Shown here: piece by piece, positions 26,286-34,533 of the stretch
Layout of the letters: the number at the start of each line of letters is the position of its first letter
How positions within the stretch are numbered: position 1 is the first letter of the stretch
NCBI RefSeq assembly: GCF_022348085.1
Contig: NZ_JAKRFN010000005.1
Span: 62,001-126,000 of the forward strand
DNA from: Mycobacterium sp. PSTR-4-N
Lineage (GTDB): Bacteria > Actinomycetota > Actinomycetes > Mycobacteriales > Mycobacteriaceae
Direction: 5' to 3'
DNA: 64,000 bases
The notes under the pieces: generated by a model
What the model was told of the DNA's origin: nothing
Seen by the model: the letters and a program-made list of their open reading frames with translations, nothing else
Database searches by the model: none
Position numbers and translations under genes: made by a program

Positions 26286-28316
26286 ATGACCAGCTCCACC
26301 GCTTCTCCGCCGATCATCACCTCCGATCTGGTCCTCCTCGATGTCGCCGTCGATGGCGACAAGCAGGCCGTCATCGAGCGGATGGCCGGCGCCCTGGGCG
26401 CAGCCGGTCGCGCGACCGACACCGACGGCCTCGTGGGGGCGGCGATGGCCCGCGAGCAGCAATCGGCCACCGGTCTGCCGGGCGGCATCGCGATCCCGCA
26501 CTGCCGCTCGCCGTACGTCGACACCCCGACCATCGGGTTCGCCCGGCTCAGCCCCGCAGTCGATTTCGGCGCCCCCGACGGCCCGGCCGATCTGGCGTTC
26601 CTCATCGCCGCACCGGATTCCGGCGGCCAGGAGCACATGAAGCTGCTGTCCAGCCTGGCGCGGGCGTTGGTGCGCAAGGACTTCGTCGAATCGCTGCGCA
26701 CCGCGTCGTCGGCCGACGAGGTCGTGAGCCTGGTCGACGGGGTGGTGAACCCGGCGCCCGCCGGCGCCCCGGCCACGCCCGCACCGGCTCCGGCGCCCGC
26801 CGAGAAGCAGTCCGCCAAGACGCTGATCGCGATCACCGCCTGCCCCACCGGCATCGCCCACACCTACATGGCTGCCGATGCGCTCGCCGCCGCGGCCAAG
26901 GAGGCGGGCGTGACGATGGTGGTCGAGACGCAGGGATCGTCCGGCAGCACCCCGGTGCCCGCGGAGACCATCGCCAAGGCCGACGCTGTCATCTTCGCCA
27001 CCGACGTGGGCGTCAAGGACCGCGGCCGCTTCGCCGGCAAGCCGGTGATCGCCTCCGGGGTCAAGCGTGCGATCAACGAGCCGGCCAAGATGGTCGCCGA
27101 AGCCGTTGCCGCAGCTGATAATCCGAACGCGCCGCGGGTTGAGGGGTCCGCGGCGACGGCATCGGCAGGGTCCGCACCCGGCGGCAACGTCGGGTGGGGC
27201 ACCCGCACCCGGCAGATCCTGCTGACCGGCGTGAGCTACATGATCCCGTTCGTCGCCGCAGGTGGTCTGCTGATCGCGCTCGGCTTCCTGTTCGCGGGAT
27301 ACGAGATCGCGAACAAGCCCGAGGGCGAGTCACAGTCGCTGGGCAACATCATCGCGTTGAACAACTCGCTGACCAATCTGCCCAGCGGTGGCTTCACCCA
27401 GTACCTGGGGGCCATTCTGTTCAGCCTCGGCGGCCTGGCGTTCAGCTTCCTGATCCCCGCCCTGGCCGGCTACATCGCCTTCGCGATCGCCGACCGGCCG
27501 GGCCTCGCACCCGGCTTCACCGCGGGTGCGCTCGCCGGATTCGTCGGTGGGGGTTTCATCGGCGGCATCGTCGGCGGTGTCATCGCCGGGTTCGCCGCGC
27601 TGTGGATCAGCAATATCAAGGTGCCGCAATGGTTCCGCGGGCTGATGCCGGTGGTCATCACGCCACTTGGCGCGTCCCTGGTGGTCGGCTTGATCATGTT
27701 CTTCCTCGTCGGCCGTCCGCTGGCCCTGATCAACACCGGCCTCACCAACTGGCTGAGCAGCATGTCGGGCACGTCGGCGATCCTGCTCGGCGTGATCCTC
27801 GGCCTGATGATGTGCTTCGACCTCGGCGGCCCCGTGAACAAGGCCGCCTACGCGTTCGCCACCGCAGGGCTTGCCGCCTCGACCACCGCCTCGTTCCAGA
27901 TCATGGCCGCGGTGATGGCCGCCGGCATGGTGCCGCCGTTGGCGATGGCACTGGCCACCACGGTGCGGCCTGGGCTGTTCAGCGAGCCCGAGCGGGAGAA
28001 CGGCCGCGCCGCATGGCTTCTCGGCGCCTCGTTCATCTCCGAAGGGGCGATCCCGTTCGCCGCGGCCGACCCGCTGCGCGTCATCCCGTCGATGATGTTC
28101 GGCGGCGCCATCACCGGCGCGCTGTCCATGGCCTTCGGCGCCACGTCGAGAGCCCCACACGGCGGCATCTTCGTGCTGTTCGCGATCGACAACAAGCTGG
28201 GCTTCGTGATCGCCCTGCTGGCCGGCACCGTCGCGGCAGCAATCGCCGTCGTCGCAGCCAAGCAGTTCATCAAGCCCAACGCCGCCAAGGCCGAGCGCGA
28301 GCTCGTCGCGGCCTGA
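26286..28316 (+). CDS. fruA: PTS fructose transporter, fused EIIA-EIIB-EIIC
   Basis: A 676-residue fusion protein. The EIIA domain has its phosphohistidine His72 in GIAIPHCRSP. A Pro/Ala linker follows near 160-178. The EIIB-Fru domain has the phosphocysteine Cys186 in ITACPTGIAHTYMAADAL. The EIIC domain starts near residue 310 with many transmembrane helices, including VSYMIPFVAAGGLLIALGFL and the conserved FISEGAIPFAAADP. It imports fructose as fructose 1-phosphate, the FruK substrate. The ATG at 26286 is used. Confidence 0.96.
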   Translation: MTSSTASPPIITSDLVLLDVAVDGDKQAVIERMAGALGAAGRATDTDGLVGAAMAREQQSATGLPGGIAIPHCRSPYVDTPTIGFARLSPAVDFGAPDGPADLAFLIAAPDSGGQEHMKLLSSLARALVRKDFVESLRTASSADEVVSLVDGVVNPAPAGAPATPAPAPAPAEKQSAKTLIAITACPTGIAHTYMAADALAAAAKEAGVTMVVETQGSSGSTPVPAETIAKADAVIFATDVGVKDRGRFAGKPVIASGVKRAINEPAKMVAEAVAAADNPNAPRVEGSAATASAGSAPGGNVGWGTRTRQILLTGVSYMIPFVAAGGLLIALGFLFAGYEIANKPEGESQSLGNIIALNNSLTNLPSGGFTQYLGAILFSLGGLAFSFLIPALAGYIAFAIADRPGLAPGFTAGALAGFVGGGFIGGIVGGVIAGFAALWISNIKVPQWFRGLMPVVITPLGASLVVGLIMFFLVGRPLALINTGLTNWLSSMSGTSAILLGVILGLMMCFDLGGPVNKAAYAFATAGLAASTTASFQIMAAVMAAGMVPPLAMALATTVRPGLFSEPERENGRAAWLLGASFISEGAIPFAAADPLRVIPSMMFGGAITGALSMAFGATSRAPHGGIFVLFAIDNKLGFVIALLAGTVAAAIAVVAAKQFIKPNAAKAERELVAA

Positions 28317-28357
28317 TCCAGTCCGTCCACCACCACCCATCACATAGAGGAGAGTTC

Positions 28358-28615
28358 ATGCCCACCAAGACCGTCATCGTCGGCTCGTCCATCGGACTGC
28401 ACGCCCGGCCCGCCGCGATCATCGCCGAGGCCGTGGTCAACGCCGGTGTACCCGTCACGCTCTCGGTCGAGGGCGGTGAGCCGGTGGACGCCGGCTCGGC
28501 GCTGATGATCATGACGCTGGGCGCGGGCAACGGCGCGCAGGTCACCGTCGCCTCCGACGACGAATCTGCGGTGAACACGATCGCCGAGCTCGTGCAAAAG
28601 GACCTCGACGCCTGA
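28358..28615 (+). CDS. ptsH: HPr phosphocarrier protein
   Basis: An 85-residue HPr with phosphoacceptor His15 in SIGLHARPAA and a Ser47 in DAGSALMIM at the usual regulatory position, though HPr kinase is generally absent from actinobacteria. It has a strong ribosome site (AGAGGAGA at 28346-28353) before the ATG. As last gene of the deoR-fruK-fruA-ptsH operon, it carries phosphate from PtsI to FruA. Confidence 0.96.
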   Translation: MPTKTVIVGSSIGLHARPAAIIAEAVVNAGVPVTLSVEGGEPVDAGSALMIMTLGAGNGAQVTVASDDESAVNTIAELVQKDLDA

Positions 28616-28678
28616 GGGTCCGCCGGCGCCGAAAGAAAGCGGAACGACCTCCCTCCGCGGCCCCTTAGGCTTGCCGAT

Positions 28679-28798
28679 GTGCCCGCAGCTCAGCCGTTTG
28701 ACGTGACCTTTTACGCCGCGAACGAGGCGGCGCTATGTTTGCTGACGTCGGTGCGAGCGCGGCCCGTCAGGGTCCACGGAACGGGGGGTGACCAGTAG
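28679..28798 (+). CDS. Possible 39-residue upstream peptide coupled to the mycP1 remnant
   Basis: A GTG at 28679 opens a 39-codon frame that ends at TAG 28796-28798, overlapping the mycP1 GTG by one base (TAGTG). That arrangement is typical of translational coupling. The peptide (PFDVTFYAANEAALCLL and a basic tail) has no recognised motif. It could be a real small gene, a leader peptide, or the decayed end of a longer gene that once lay upstream of mycP1. Otherwise the ptsH-mycP1 gap holds nothing clear. Confidence 0.3.
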   Translation: MPAAQPFDVTFYAANEAALCLLTSVRARPVRVHGTGGDQ

Positions 28799-29418
28799 TG
28801 CGGCGACTGGCTTCTCTGTTTGCTGCTTTGCTGCTGGTCGTTTTGCTCGCTCCACCGACGGCAGGGGCGATCGAACCACCGGTCATCGACCCGGGCGCGA
28901 TCCCTCCTGATGAGACGGGTCCGGATCAGCCGATGGAGCAGCGGCGGGTGTGTGCCGCGCCCACGGTGTTCCCGAACTCCAACTTCGCTGATCGGCCCTG
29001 GGCCAGCGACTATCTCCGGCTGGCCGATGCGCAGCGGTTCGCGACGGGCGCCGGGATAACTGTTGCTGTCATCGACACGGGGGTCAACGGGTCGCCGCGC
29101 GTGCCCGCCGAGCCGGGCGGTGATTTCGTCGACCAGGCCGGGAACGGCATGTCCGACTGTGATGCGCACGGCACTCTGACCGCCGCAGTGATCGCGGGCC
29201 GGCCGGCCCCCACCGACGCGTTCGTCGGTGTCGCGCCGGACGCCCGCCTCCTGTCGCTGCGCCAGACCTCCGACAGCTTTCAGCCGGTGGGTGCCCGGAC
29301 CGACCCCAACGATCCGAACGCGACCCAGACCGCGGGGTCGTTGCGGAGCCTGGCCCGCGCGATCGTGCATGCGGCCAACCTGGGTGCGCAGGTCATCAAC
29401 ATCAGTGAGGCCGCTTGC
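28798..29418 (+). pseudogene. mycP1: Truncated mycosin-1 (ESX-1 subtilisin-like protease), 5' part only
   Basis: About 207 genuine residues remain of a protease normally near 440-450. A signal peptide (RRLASLFAALLLVVLLAPPTA) is followed by catalytic Asp93 in VAVIDTGVNGSP and His124 in CDAHGTLTAAVIAG, then GVAPDARLLSLRQTS and VINISEAAC at 199-207. The catalytic Ser half and the C-terminal membrane anchor are missing. From about 29418 the frame continues to 29550, but those codons are the antisense of espG1, so the tail is not mycosin. Sequence matches MycP1 of ESX-1 best from memory. It meets espG1 head-on. Confidence 0.9.
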
Positions 29419-29764
29419 GACAGACCACGAACCGCACCATCTTTCCGCCGAGGTCCCGGCGCCACCACCGGCAGTCGAGTGTGCGGTCGGGCCGGCTCAG
29501 TACGTCCGCCATGGCCGCCACCTCGGGGTGCGGATCGCCGAACGCGGTGAGGATGCCCTGGGCGGTGAGGTCACGGGTGACCTGCTCGGCGACGATGCGG
29601 CGCTGGTCCTCGTAGGGAATGTTGGGCCGGATCCCGAGCGCCAGCGGGAAGTCCACCAGGTGCAGCAGGTCCGCGATGACGAGCATGCCGTCGATGGTCA
29701 CTTCGACACCCACCACGTCGTCGTAGTGGGTGGGTTCGGCATCGCCGAAGAGGGGGCTGGCCAT
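29402..29764 (-). pseudogene. espG1: Truncated EspG1 (ESX-1 PE/PPE chaperone), N-terminal part only
   Basis: About 118 residues remain of a protein normally near 280. GVEVTIDGMLVIADLLHLV, LGIRPNIPYEDQRRIV, RDLTAQGIL and RPDRTLDCRWWRRD are the EspG1 N-terminus. Homology stops at VVCRK, and three foreign codons precede a stop. The start ATG at 29764 overlaps the espF stop (TGATG). Without the C-terminal lobe it should not work as a chaperone. The break coincides with the mycP1 break, so both genes were cut by the same event. Confidence 0.9.
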
Positions 29765-30066
29765 CACTTCAGCCGCCGGGCCGACACGTAGTCGGTGGCT
29801 TCGTAGCGGTACGCGGCGCCGACCAGGTGCTCACCCAACGATTCCGACCGGGCGGCGAGCGCCGCGACGGCGGCGGCGCGGGCACGCTGCACGATCTGCA
29901 GCGCCCCGGCCGTACCGGATGCGATCGGGCCGTGGGACGTCAGAACCCCGGCGGCGCCATCGCGCACGCGGCCACCGGCCGACACGACCTCCGCGGCGAC
30001 CCGCTGCTGGTGGATGGCCAGCTCATGCAGGTGCGCCGGGGTCACTCCGAGTTCGACGTGGGACAT
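29764..30066 (-). CDS. espF: ESX-1 secretion-associated protein EspF (EspC-like)
   Basis: A 100-residue alpha-helical protein of the EspC/EspF (DUF2580) family. TSHGPIASGTAGALQIVQRA is characteristic, and the C-terminal secretion signal YxxxD is present as Tyr88-EAT-Asp92. It starts at the ATG at 30066 behind an AGGAGA ribosome site; an in-frame GTG nine codons earlier overlaps the espE stop. In working ESX-1 systems such proteins are exported as helical-hairpin partners. Here no export core is present in the window, so it is probably an orphan substrate. Confidence 0.88.
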   Translation of the reverse strand: MSHVELGVTPAHLHELAIHQQRVAAEVVSAGGRVRDGAAGVLTSHGPIASGTAGALQIVQRARAAAVAALAARSESLGEHLVGAAYRYEATDYVSARRLK

Positions 30067-30089
30067 GACCGGTTCGTCTCCTGCTGTAG

Positions 30090-31193
30090 TCACTGGGGTG
30101 GGCGCGTGGCGGCCGGCGCCGGTGGCGACGGTGGCGGACTCGGCACCTGTTCCGGCGGTGTCTCAGGCACCACCGCGTCCTCGGAGTCGGCCGGTTCGGT
30201 CTCGGCCTCCGCCGCAGGATCACCCGTGTCGTCGGGGCTCTCCTTCTCTTCTGCCCGCACGTCCACCGGGGGTGCCTGCGGCGCGGCTGCCTGCGAGGCC
30301 GGCGACGGGAGCTGCCCGACGGCAGTGACCACTGCGCCCAATGCCGCGGCCAGGGGTGCCACGGCGGTGCCGATCATCCCGCCCACCGCCCCGAACGCCG
30401 ATGTCAGCCCCGACAGCATGTCCCCTTGCATCGGTGACTGCTCGGAGGTGGTGACCGGACCGGGGGCCGGGCACGTCGGCGACGGGAGGAGCGGGGCCGA
30501 TGTCCCTGAACCCGGCTCGGGAAGGTCATCAGGAGCTGCTGGCAAGTCGGTCGATTCGGTGTCGATCGACGCGGCCTCGCTGTCAGGCGAGTCGATGGGC
30601 CCGGCCTCCCCGACGAGCGCTTCGTACTCGCCGGCGATCCGTCGCAACCGACTCGCGTTGTCTGCGGTCTCTGCTGCCAGATCGCCCAGTTCGGTACTGC
30701 ACACGCCCACGGCCGCGGTCACCGCCGCGAGCTCGATGGATGACTTCATCGCAGGCCCGACACCGGGAATCGCGGCGAGCGAGCCCGTCACGCGGCGCAG
30801 CGATGAGAGCTGGTGGGCGTGATCGTCCAACGTCTCGCGCCGGCGGATTATCTGGGTGGCCTCCCGGTCGATGACGGTGTGAACGTCCCGATCCAGCACT
30901 GCGAGCGCCTCGGCGGCGCCGGCCAGGCGACGGGTGGCCACGGTGTACGACTGAGCGGCGCCGCCCTCCCACTCGTCGCGCGGATAGGCGCATTCCACCG
31001 TCCGTGCCGCAGCGAGGAAGCCGGTCGCGCCGTACTGGAAAGATTCACCGGCGTCGGGCCGGCCGTGTCCCGTCGTCGAACGCATCCCGGCGATCACGCG
31101 TTGCCCGGCACCGAGGATGTCGGTAACGGCAACCGCGCCGCACGCGCCATCCGTGAATTTGCCCGGCGCACCGGCGGCATCGGACACAACCAT
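30090..31193 (-). CDS. espE: ESX-1 secretion-associated protein EspE (EspA/EspE-like)
   Basis: A 367-residue protein. The N-terminal 190 residues are helical and hold FQYGATGFLAAARTVECAYP and W75-E-G77 in DEWEGGAAQSY, matching the EspA/EspE N-terminal domain. A hydrophobic glycine-rich stretch at about 265-300 is followed by an acidic Pro/Glu-rich tail. It is the first gene of espE-espF-espG1', the order of Rv3864-Rv3866. The start at 31193 has GGGAAGGGG upstream. It is intact, although the secretion machine that would export it is missing here. Confidence 0.85.
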   Translation of the reverse strand: MVVSDAAGAPGKFTDGACGAVAVTDILGAGQRVIAGMRSTTGHGRPDAGESFQYGATGFLAAARTVECAYPRDEWEGGAAQSYTVATRRLAGAAEALAVLDRDVHTVIDREATQIIRRRETLDDHAHQLSSLRRVTGSLAAIPGVGPAMKSSIELAAVTAAVGVCSTELGDLAAETADNASRLRRIAGEYEALVGEAGPIDSPDSEAASIDTESTDLPAAPDDLPEPGSGTSAPLLPSPTCPAPGPVTTSEQSPMQGDMLSGLTSAFGAVGGMIGTAVAPLAAALGAVVTAVGQLPSPASQAAAPQAPPVDVRAEEKESPDDTGDPAAEAETEPADSEDAVVPETPPEQVPSPPPSPPAPAATRPPQ

Positions 31194-31482
31194 GCTCGAC
31201 CACCCCTTCCCACGGGGAGCCTACCAGCGCTCAACCCCCTGACCGGACACCAATTTTCTCCAGCGACAGCGCAGCAGCACTCCACTGGCAGGCTGTCCAC
31301 CAGCCAGAACACTGCGCTCGCCGCCTGATGTCATGGGCACACCGGGCCGTCGCGGGCGGCCTGGCCGCCGATGGCAGCGCTGTCGATCAGCGGAGCGGCC
31401 GGCGGTCGCGGACTTCTTTGCTCGTGCGGCCGACCCGTACTCTGAGAAGCTGCCGCGGACCGCATCGAGGAGGAGACCCGCT
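31194..31482. promoter_or_regulatory. Divergent promoter region between espE and the MinD-like ATPase
   Basis: This 289-bp non-coding stretch must hold the promoters for espE (minus) and the ATPase gene (plus). A good ribosome site (GGAGGAGA at 31466-31473) serves the ATPase. I see no long palindrome or second gene. WhiB6 control of espE is known in pathogenic mycobacteria, but I cannot point to a specific site here. Confidence 0.35.
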
Positions 31483-32628
31483 GTGACTGACCGCGACGAG
31501 GTGGCGCGCCGAGAACACGACGACACACCGCCGACGCCCCAGCCGCCCGTCTTCGGGTCGCAGCCTCCGAACGAGGGCAACACCGGACCGGTGCCGCGAC
31601 TTCACACTCCTCTGCGGCCACCGCAGGGCCCCCAGGGCCCGCCGCCCCCGCCGTGGCCGGCCGCTCCGCCCGAGCCCGACACCACCGTGCTGCCCGCGCA
31701 GCCCAATTCCTACGCCGAACGCATCCGGCCGGCCGATCTGTTGCCGACGCGCAAGAGCGTGCCGGCCCGGGGCTGGCGGCGATGGCTCTACAAAGCCACC
31801 TTCGGTGCCGTCAACGTGGGTCCATCACCGGCCGAGCGACGTATCGCGGCTCTCGAGGCGGCGATCCGCGCGCCGCTGCGCGGCCACTTCAAAGTGGGCG
31901 TACTCGGCAAAGGCGGCGTCGGAAAGACCACGGTTTCGGCCTGCATCGGCTCGGTCTTCGCCGAACTCCGGCAGGACGACAGGGTGGTGGCCGTCGATGC
32001 CGACACCGCGTTCGGCAAGCTGGGCAGCCGGGTCGATCCGCGTGTGCAGGGCTCGTTCTGGGAGCTGGCCACCGATCGTCATCTCGAGACCTTCGCCGAC
32101 GTCCGAAACCGCGTCGGCAGCAATGCCGCAGGATTGTTCGTCCTCGCGGGCGAGGCGACTCCGGCCCGGCGCCGCGTGCTCGACCCGCCTCTGTACCGCG
32201 AGGCGGTGTCCCGGCTCGATCGCTACTTCACGATCGCGGTCGTCGACTGCAGCTCCACGATGGACGCCCCGGTGACCCAGGAAGCTCTGCGCGATCTGGA
32301 CGCGCTCGTGGTCGTGTCCTCTCCGTGGGTGGACGGCGCCGCCGCGGCGGGTCAGACGCTGGATTGGCTGGCCGCGCGCGGGATGAACGGCCTGTTGCAG
32401 CGCACCGTGGTGGTGCTCAACGACTCCGACGGTCACGCCGGTAAGCGAACGAGAACCATTCTCGCTCAACAATTCTCGGGGCACGGCCAGCTGGTGGTCG
32501 AGGTGCCCTTCGACGGGAATCTACGGCCCGGCGGCATCATCGACGGCACGGCTGACATGTCGGCCGCCGCGCGCGTCAAGTTCGTCGAGATCTGCGCCGC
32601 GCTCGCCGCTCACTTCCCTCCGCGCTGA
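31483..32628 (+). CDS. MinD/ParA-like ATPase with proline-rich N-terminus (EspI-type, ESX-associated)
   Basis: A 381-residue protein. Residues 15-75 are Pro-rich. A MinD-type P-loop GKGGVGKTT is at 142-150, followed by VVAVDADTAFGKLG and VVDCSSTMDAPVTQEAL. This layout is that of EspI (Rv3876) and the ESX-2 protein Rv3888c; I recall a similar gene, Rv3860, beside the M. tuberculosis ESX-1 border. It is divergent from espE. The GTG at 31483 is chosen for its ribosome site. Its last 19 bp overlap the convergent methyltransferase gene. It may be a border gene rather than the core EspI. Confidence 0.85.
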   Translation: MTDRDEVARREHDDTPPTPQPPVFGSQPPNEGNTGPVPRLHTPLRPPQGPQGPPPPPWPAAPPEPDTTVLPAQPNSYAERIRPADLLPTRKSVPARGWRRWLYKATFGAVNVGPSPAERRIAALEAAIRAPLRGHFKVGVLGKGGVGKTTVSACIGSVFAELRQDDRVVAVDADTAFGKLGSRVDPRVQGSFWELATDRHLETFADVRNRVGSNAAGLFVLAGEATPARRRVLDPPLYREAVSRLDRYFTIAVVDCSSTMDAPVTQEALRDLDALVVVSSPWVDGAAAAGQTLDWLAARGMNGLLQRTVVVLNDSDGHAGKRTRTILAQQFSGHGQLVVEVPFDGNLRPGGIIDGTADMSAAARVKFVEICAALAAHFPPR

Positions 32629-33377
32629 GCCTCGGCCCGCCGCAGACTCAACACCTCCCCGGTGATGCGGTGGGCGGAGAGCAGATCACCCATCTGAGCC
32701 GACTGGCGCTCCGCCGTCTCCCACGCGGGGTCTCCGCCGTGGCGGTGGGCGAGTTCCTCCTCGACGCGTGTCACCCGCGTCTGCCAGTGGTCGGGAATGG
32801 CCGGCAGGTCCGGCGTCTGCAACCGCGCATCGACGACCAGCCCTGCCGCCGTCAGCGCGCCGCGCAGAGATGCCTGCGTCGGAAAGTGATTGCCTTCCGG
32901 CCGGTCTGCGGCGGCAAGTTGCTTCTGCGCGACGAAGACCAGCAACCCGATGCGGCCCGGCGCGCGGACCACGCGGCGCAATTCGGCCAGCACAGCGGTG
33001 TGCGCCCGCATGGTGCACAGCACGCCGAGACACCAAGCGGCATCGACGGATTCGTCAGCCAGCGGCAGGGCGTCGGCGCTGCCCTGCAGCGTCGGATAGC
33101 CGAACAGCGACACGGCGGCCCGGCACGCGCCCGCCTCCGGTTCCACGAGCACGGGTCGGAGCGCCCGTCGCTCAACGGCGTATGCCGCCGGCCCACCCAC
33201 TCCGGCACCGCAGTCCAGCAGCGTCTCACCCGCGCGCAACCCTAGACGCTCGATCAGCCAGTCGAGCGCGGCGGGATTGCCGCTACCGCGGCACCCGGCG
33301 GGAACGTGGTAATCCGGTCCCAGGTCCCTGGCGACCTCCGCGGTCCACTCGGCGACGGTGTCGAACTCCGCCGACAT
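32610..33377 (-). CDS. SAM-dependent methyltransferase
   Basis: A 255-residue class I methyltransferase. Motif I is TLLDCGAGVGGPAAYAVER, then SADALPLADESVDAAWCLGV (motif II region) and LRRVVRAPGRIGLLVFVA. The early CRGSGNPAALDWLIERLGL resembles ubiquinone/sarcosine-type methyltransferases. It starts 4 bp after the MTHFR-like stop, so the two are cotranscribed and share the DosR-like box at 34469. The substrate is unknown. The start at 33377 (MSAEFDTVAEW) is preferred to a longer Arg-rich frame. Confidence 0.87.
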   Translation of the reverse strand: MSAEFDTVAEWTAEVARDLGPDYHVPAGCRGSGNPAALDWLIERLGLRAGETLLDCGAGVGGPAAYAVERRALRPVLVEPEAGACRAAVSLFGYPTLQGSADALPLADESVDAAWCLGVLCTMRAHTAVLAELRRVVRAPGRIGLLVFVAQKQLAAADRPEGNHFPTQASLRGALTAAGLVVDARLQTPDLPAIPDHWQTRVTRVEEELAHRHGGDPAWETAERQSAQMGDLLSAHRITGEVLSLRRAEAQRGGK

Positions 33378-33381
33378 CGCG

Positions 33382-34392
33382 TCATCGCCCACGGCCGGCC
33401 TCCTCGAGCACGCGTCGACCGACCTCGGCCTTGATCTCCGCACCCGCACGGGTGCCTGCAGCCGAGGCCAACCCGGAGATGTTCACGCCGTACACACCGT
33501 CGATGGCCAGCAGGGCATGTGCCTCGGCGACAGCGGCATCGATGCCCGCCTGCACCGGATCCGGTGCGTCCAGGATGGTTGCGACGACGGCAGGGTCGAG
33601 CTCGAGGCCGGGCAACCCGCGCAGGACCGCGGCCGACACGTCGTCGGTGACCACCGCGACCGCTGCCAGCACCGGGATGGTCAGGCCCTGTGCCCGAGCC
33701 GCAGCCATGAATTCCCCCACCACACCCGGGGTCGGCGTGTGGTTCAGCACCGCGAGGGCCGCTCCCGCGTGCTGCTTGGCGACCAGGCGCGCGGGCCGAC
33801 CCGAAACCGGTGGCGCGGTGACGGTTTCGGGGACGGCTGCGGTGATGCCCAACGAGGCGGCCAGGGCGACCAGCCGCGGGCCGTCCAGGTCGAAGGTCTG
33901 CGTGACGTCGGGGCGGACGTCGTACGCGCGCCCGTCTCCGGTCACACACAGCACCGTCGGAACGTCCAGCAGCGACAATCCGCGCAGCTCCTGTTCGAGG
34001 ACCACCCGATTTCGGTCCCGACACGACAGCGTGATCCAGGGGGAGGCACCGGCCTCTTGCAGGAGCGCGGCCATCACTGCGGGCGGGTAATCCGGGCGGT
34101 TCTGGTGTTCCCCCACGAGGACCGCATCGCAGGACCCCGCCAGCGCCGCGGCGGTGGCGGCCAGATCGACCGGGTCGAAGGGAGTGCAGCTGAAGTCGGT
34201 GAGAACCAGTGGCACTGTCGCCGGGCGGGGCGGATGTGTCACCACCCCGTCCCACGGCACGGCCGCCGGGAACGCGCAGGGACCTGCCCGCATCTCGCAC
34301 TGGCCGTCGGCGCGCACACCCCCGCACGGGCCATAGCGCATGTGCTTCGGGCAGTCGTCCACGCCGAGGCCGTCTGTCCGTGCTGCCGCCAT
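33382..34392 (-). CDS. Methylenetetrahydrofolate-reductase-like protein with N-terminal MTHFR_C zinc-type motif
   Basis: A 336-residue protein. The first 50 residues hold a Cys-rich motif, CPKHMRYGPCGGV with later GQCEMRAGPC, as in the MTHFR_C domain. The remainder is a TIM barrel like MetF, with TLSCRDRNRVVLEQELRGLS, VPTVLCVTGDG and GVNISGLA. Methylenetetrahydrofolate chemistry is likely but the exact reaction is not certain, because the order of domains differs from E. coli MetF. It is followed by a methyltransferase in an operon. A DosR-type box lies about 77 bp upstream, suggesting hypoxia control. Confidence 0.82.
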   Translation of the reverse strand: MAAARTDGLGVDDCPKHMRYGPCGGVRADGQCEMRAGPCAFPAAVPWDGVVTHPPRPATVPLVLTDFSCTPFDPVDLAATAAALAGSCDAVLVGEHQNRPDYPPAVMAALLQEAGASPWITLSCRDRNRVVLEQELRGLSLLDVPTVLCVTGDGRAYDVRPDVTQTFDLDGPRLVALAASLGITAAVPETVTAPPVSGRPARLVAKQHAGAALAVLNHTPTPGVVGEFMAAARAQGLTIPVLAAVAVVTDDVSAAVLRGLPGLELDPAVVATILDAPDPVQAGIDAAVAEAHALLAIDGVYGVNISGLASAAGTRAGAEIKAEVGRRVLEEAGRGR

Positions 34393-34468
34393 CGAACCTC
34401 CGTCTCGGTTCGCATCGTGCCCACCTTGGCGCGGACGAAACCCGGTGATGTCCTCTGGCGGGGCCGGA

Positions 34469-34483
34469 GGGACTTTTGGCCCC
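34469..34483. promoter_or_regulatory. DosR-like (dormancy) box upstream of the MTHFR-like gene
   Basis: GGGACTTTTGGCCCC matches the core of the mycobacterial DosR box (GGGACTWWAGTCCC) in 12 of 14 positions, and the GGCCC right half is a form often seen in fast-growing mycobacteria. It lies 77 bp upstream of the minus-strand ATG at 34392, within the normal distance for DosR activation. The neighbouring HTH gene ends at 34615, so the MTHFR-like operon is the natural target. Confidence 0.55.
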
Positions 34484-34533
34484 TTCGAGCCGCGACAGCA
34501 CTGCCTACCGTGGGAGGAAGCGCAGGACGGACG

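Noticed and set aside
28798..29418. Frameshift in mycP1 rather than deletion
   Set aside because: No other frame downstream continues mycosin sequence with the catalytic Ser region; the following DNA is espG1 on the other strand.
29419..29550. C-terminal 44 residues of the mycP1 reading frame as a genuine variant mycosin tail
   Set aside because: These codons are the exact antisense of the conserved EspG1 segment, so they were acquired by the junction and are not protease sequence.
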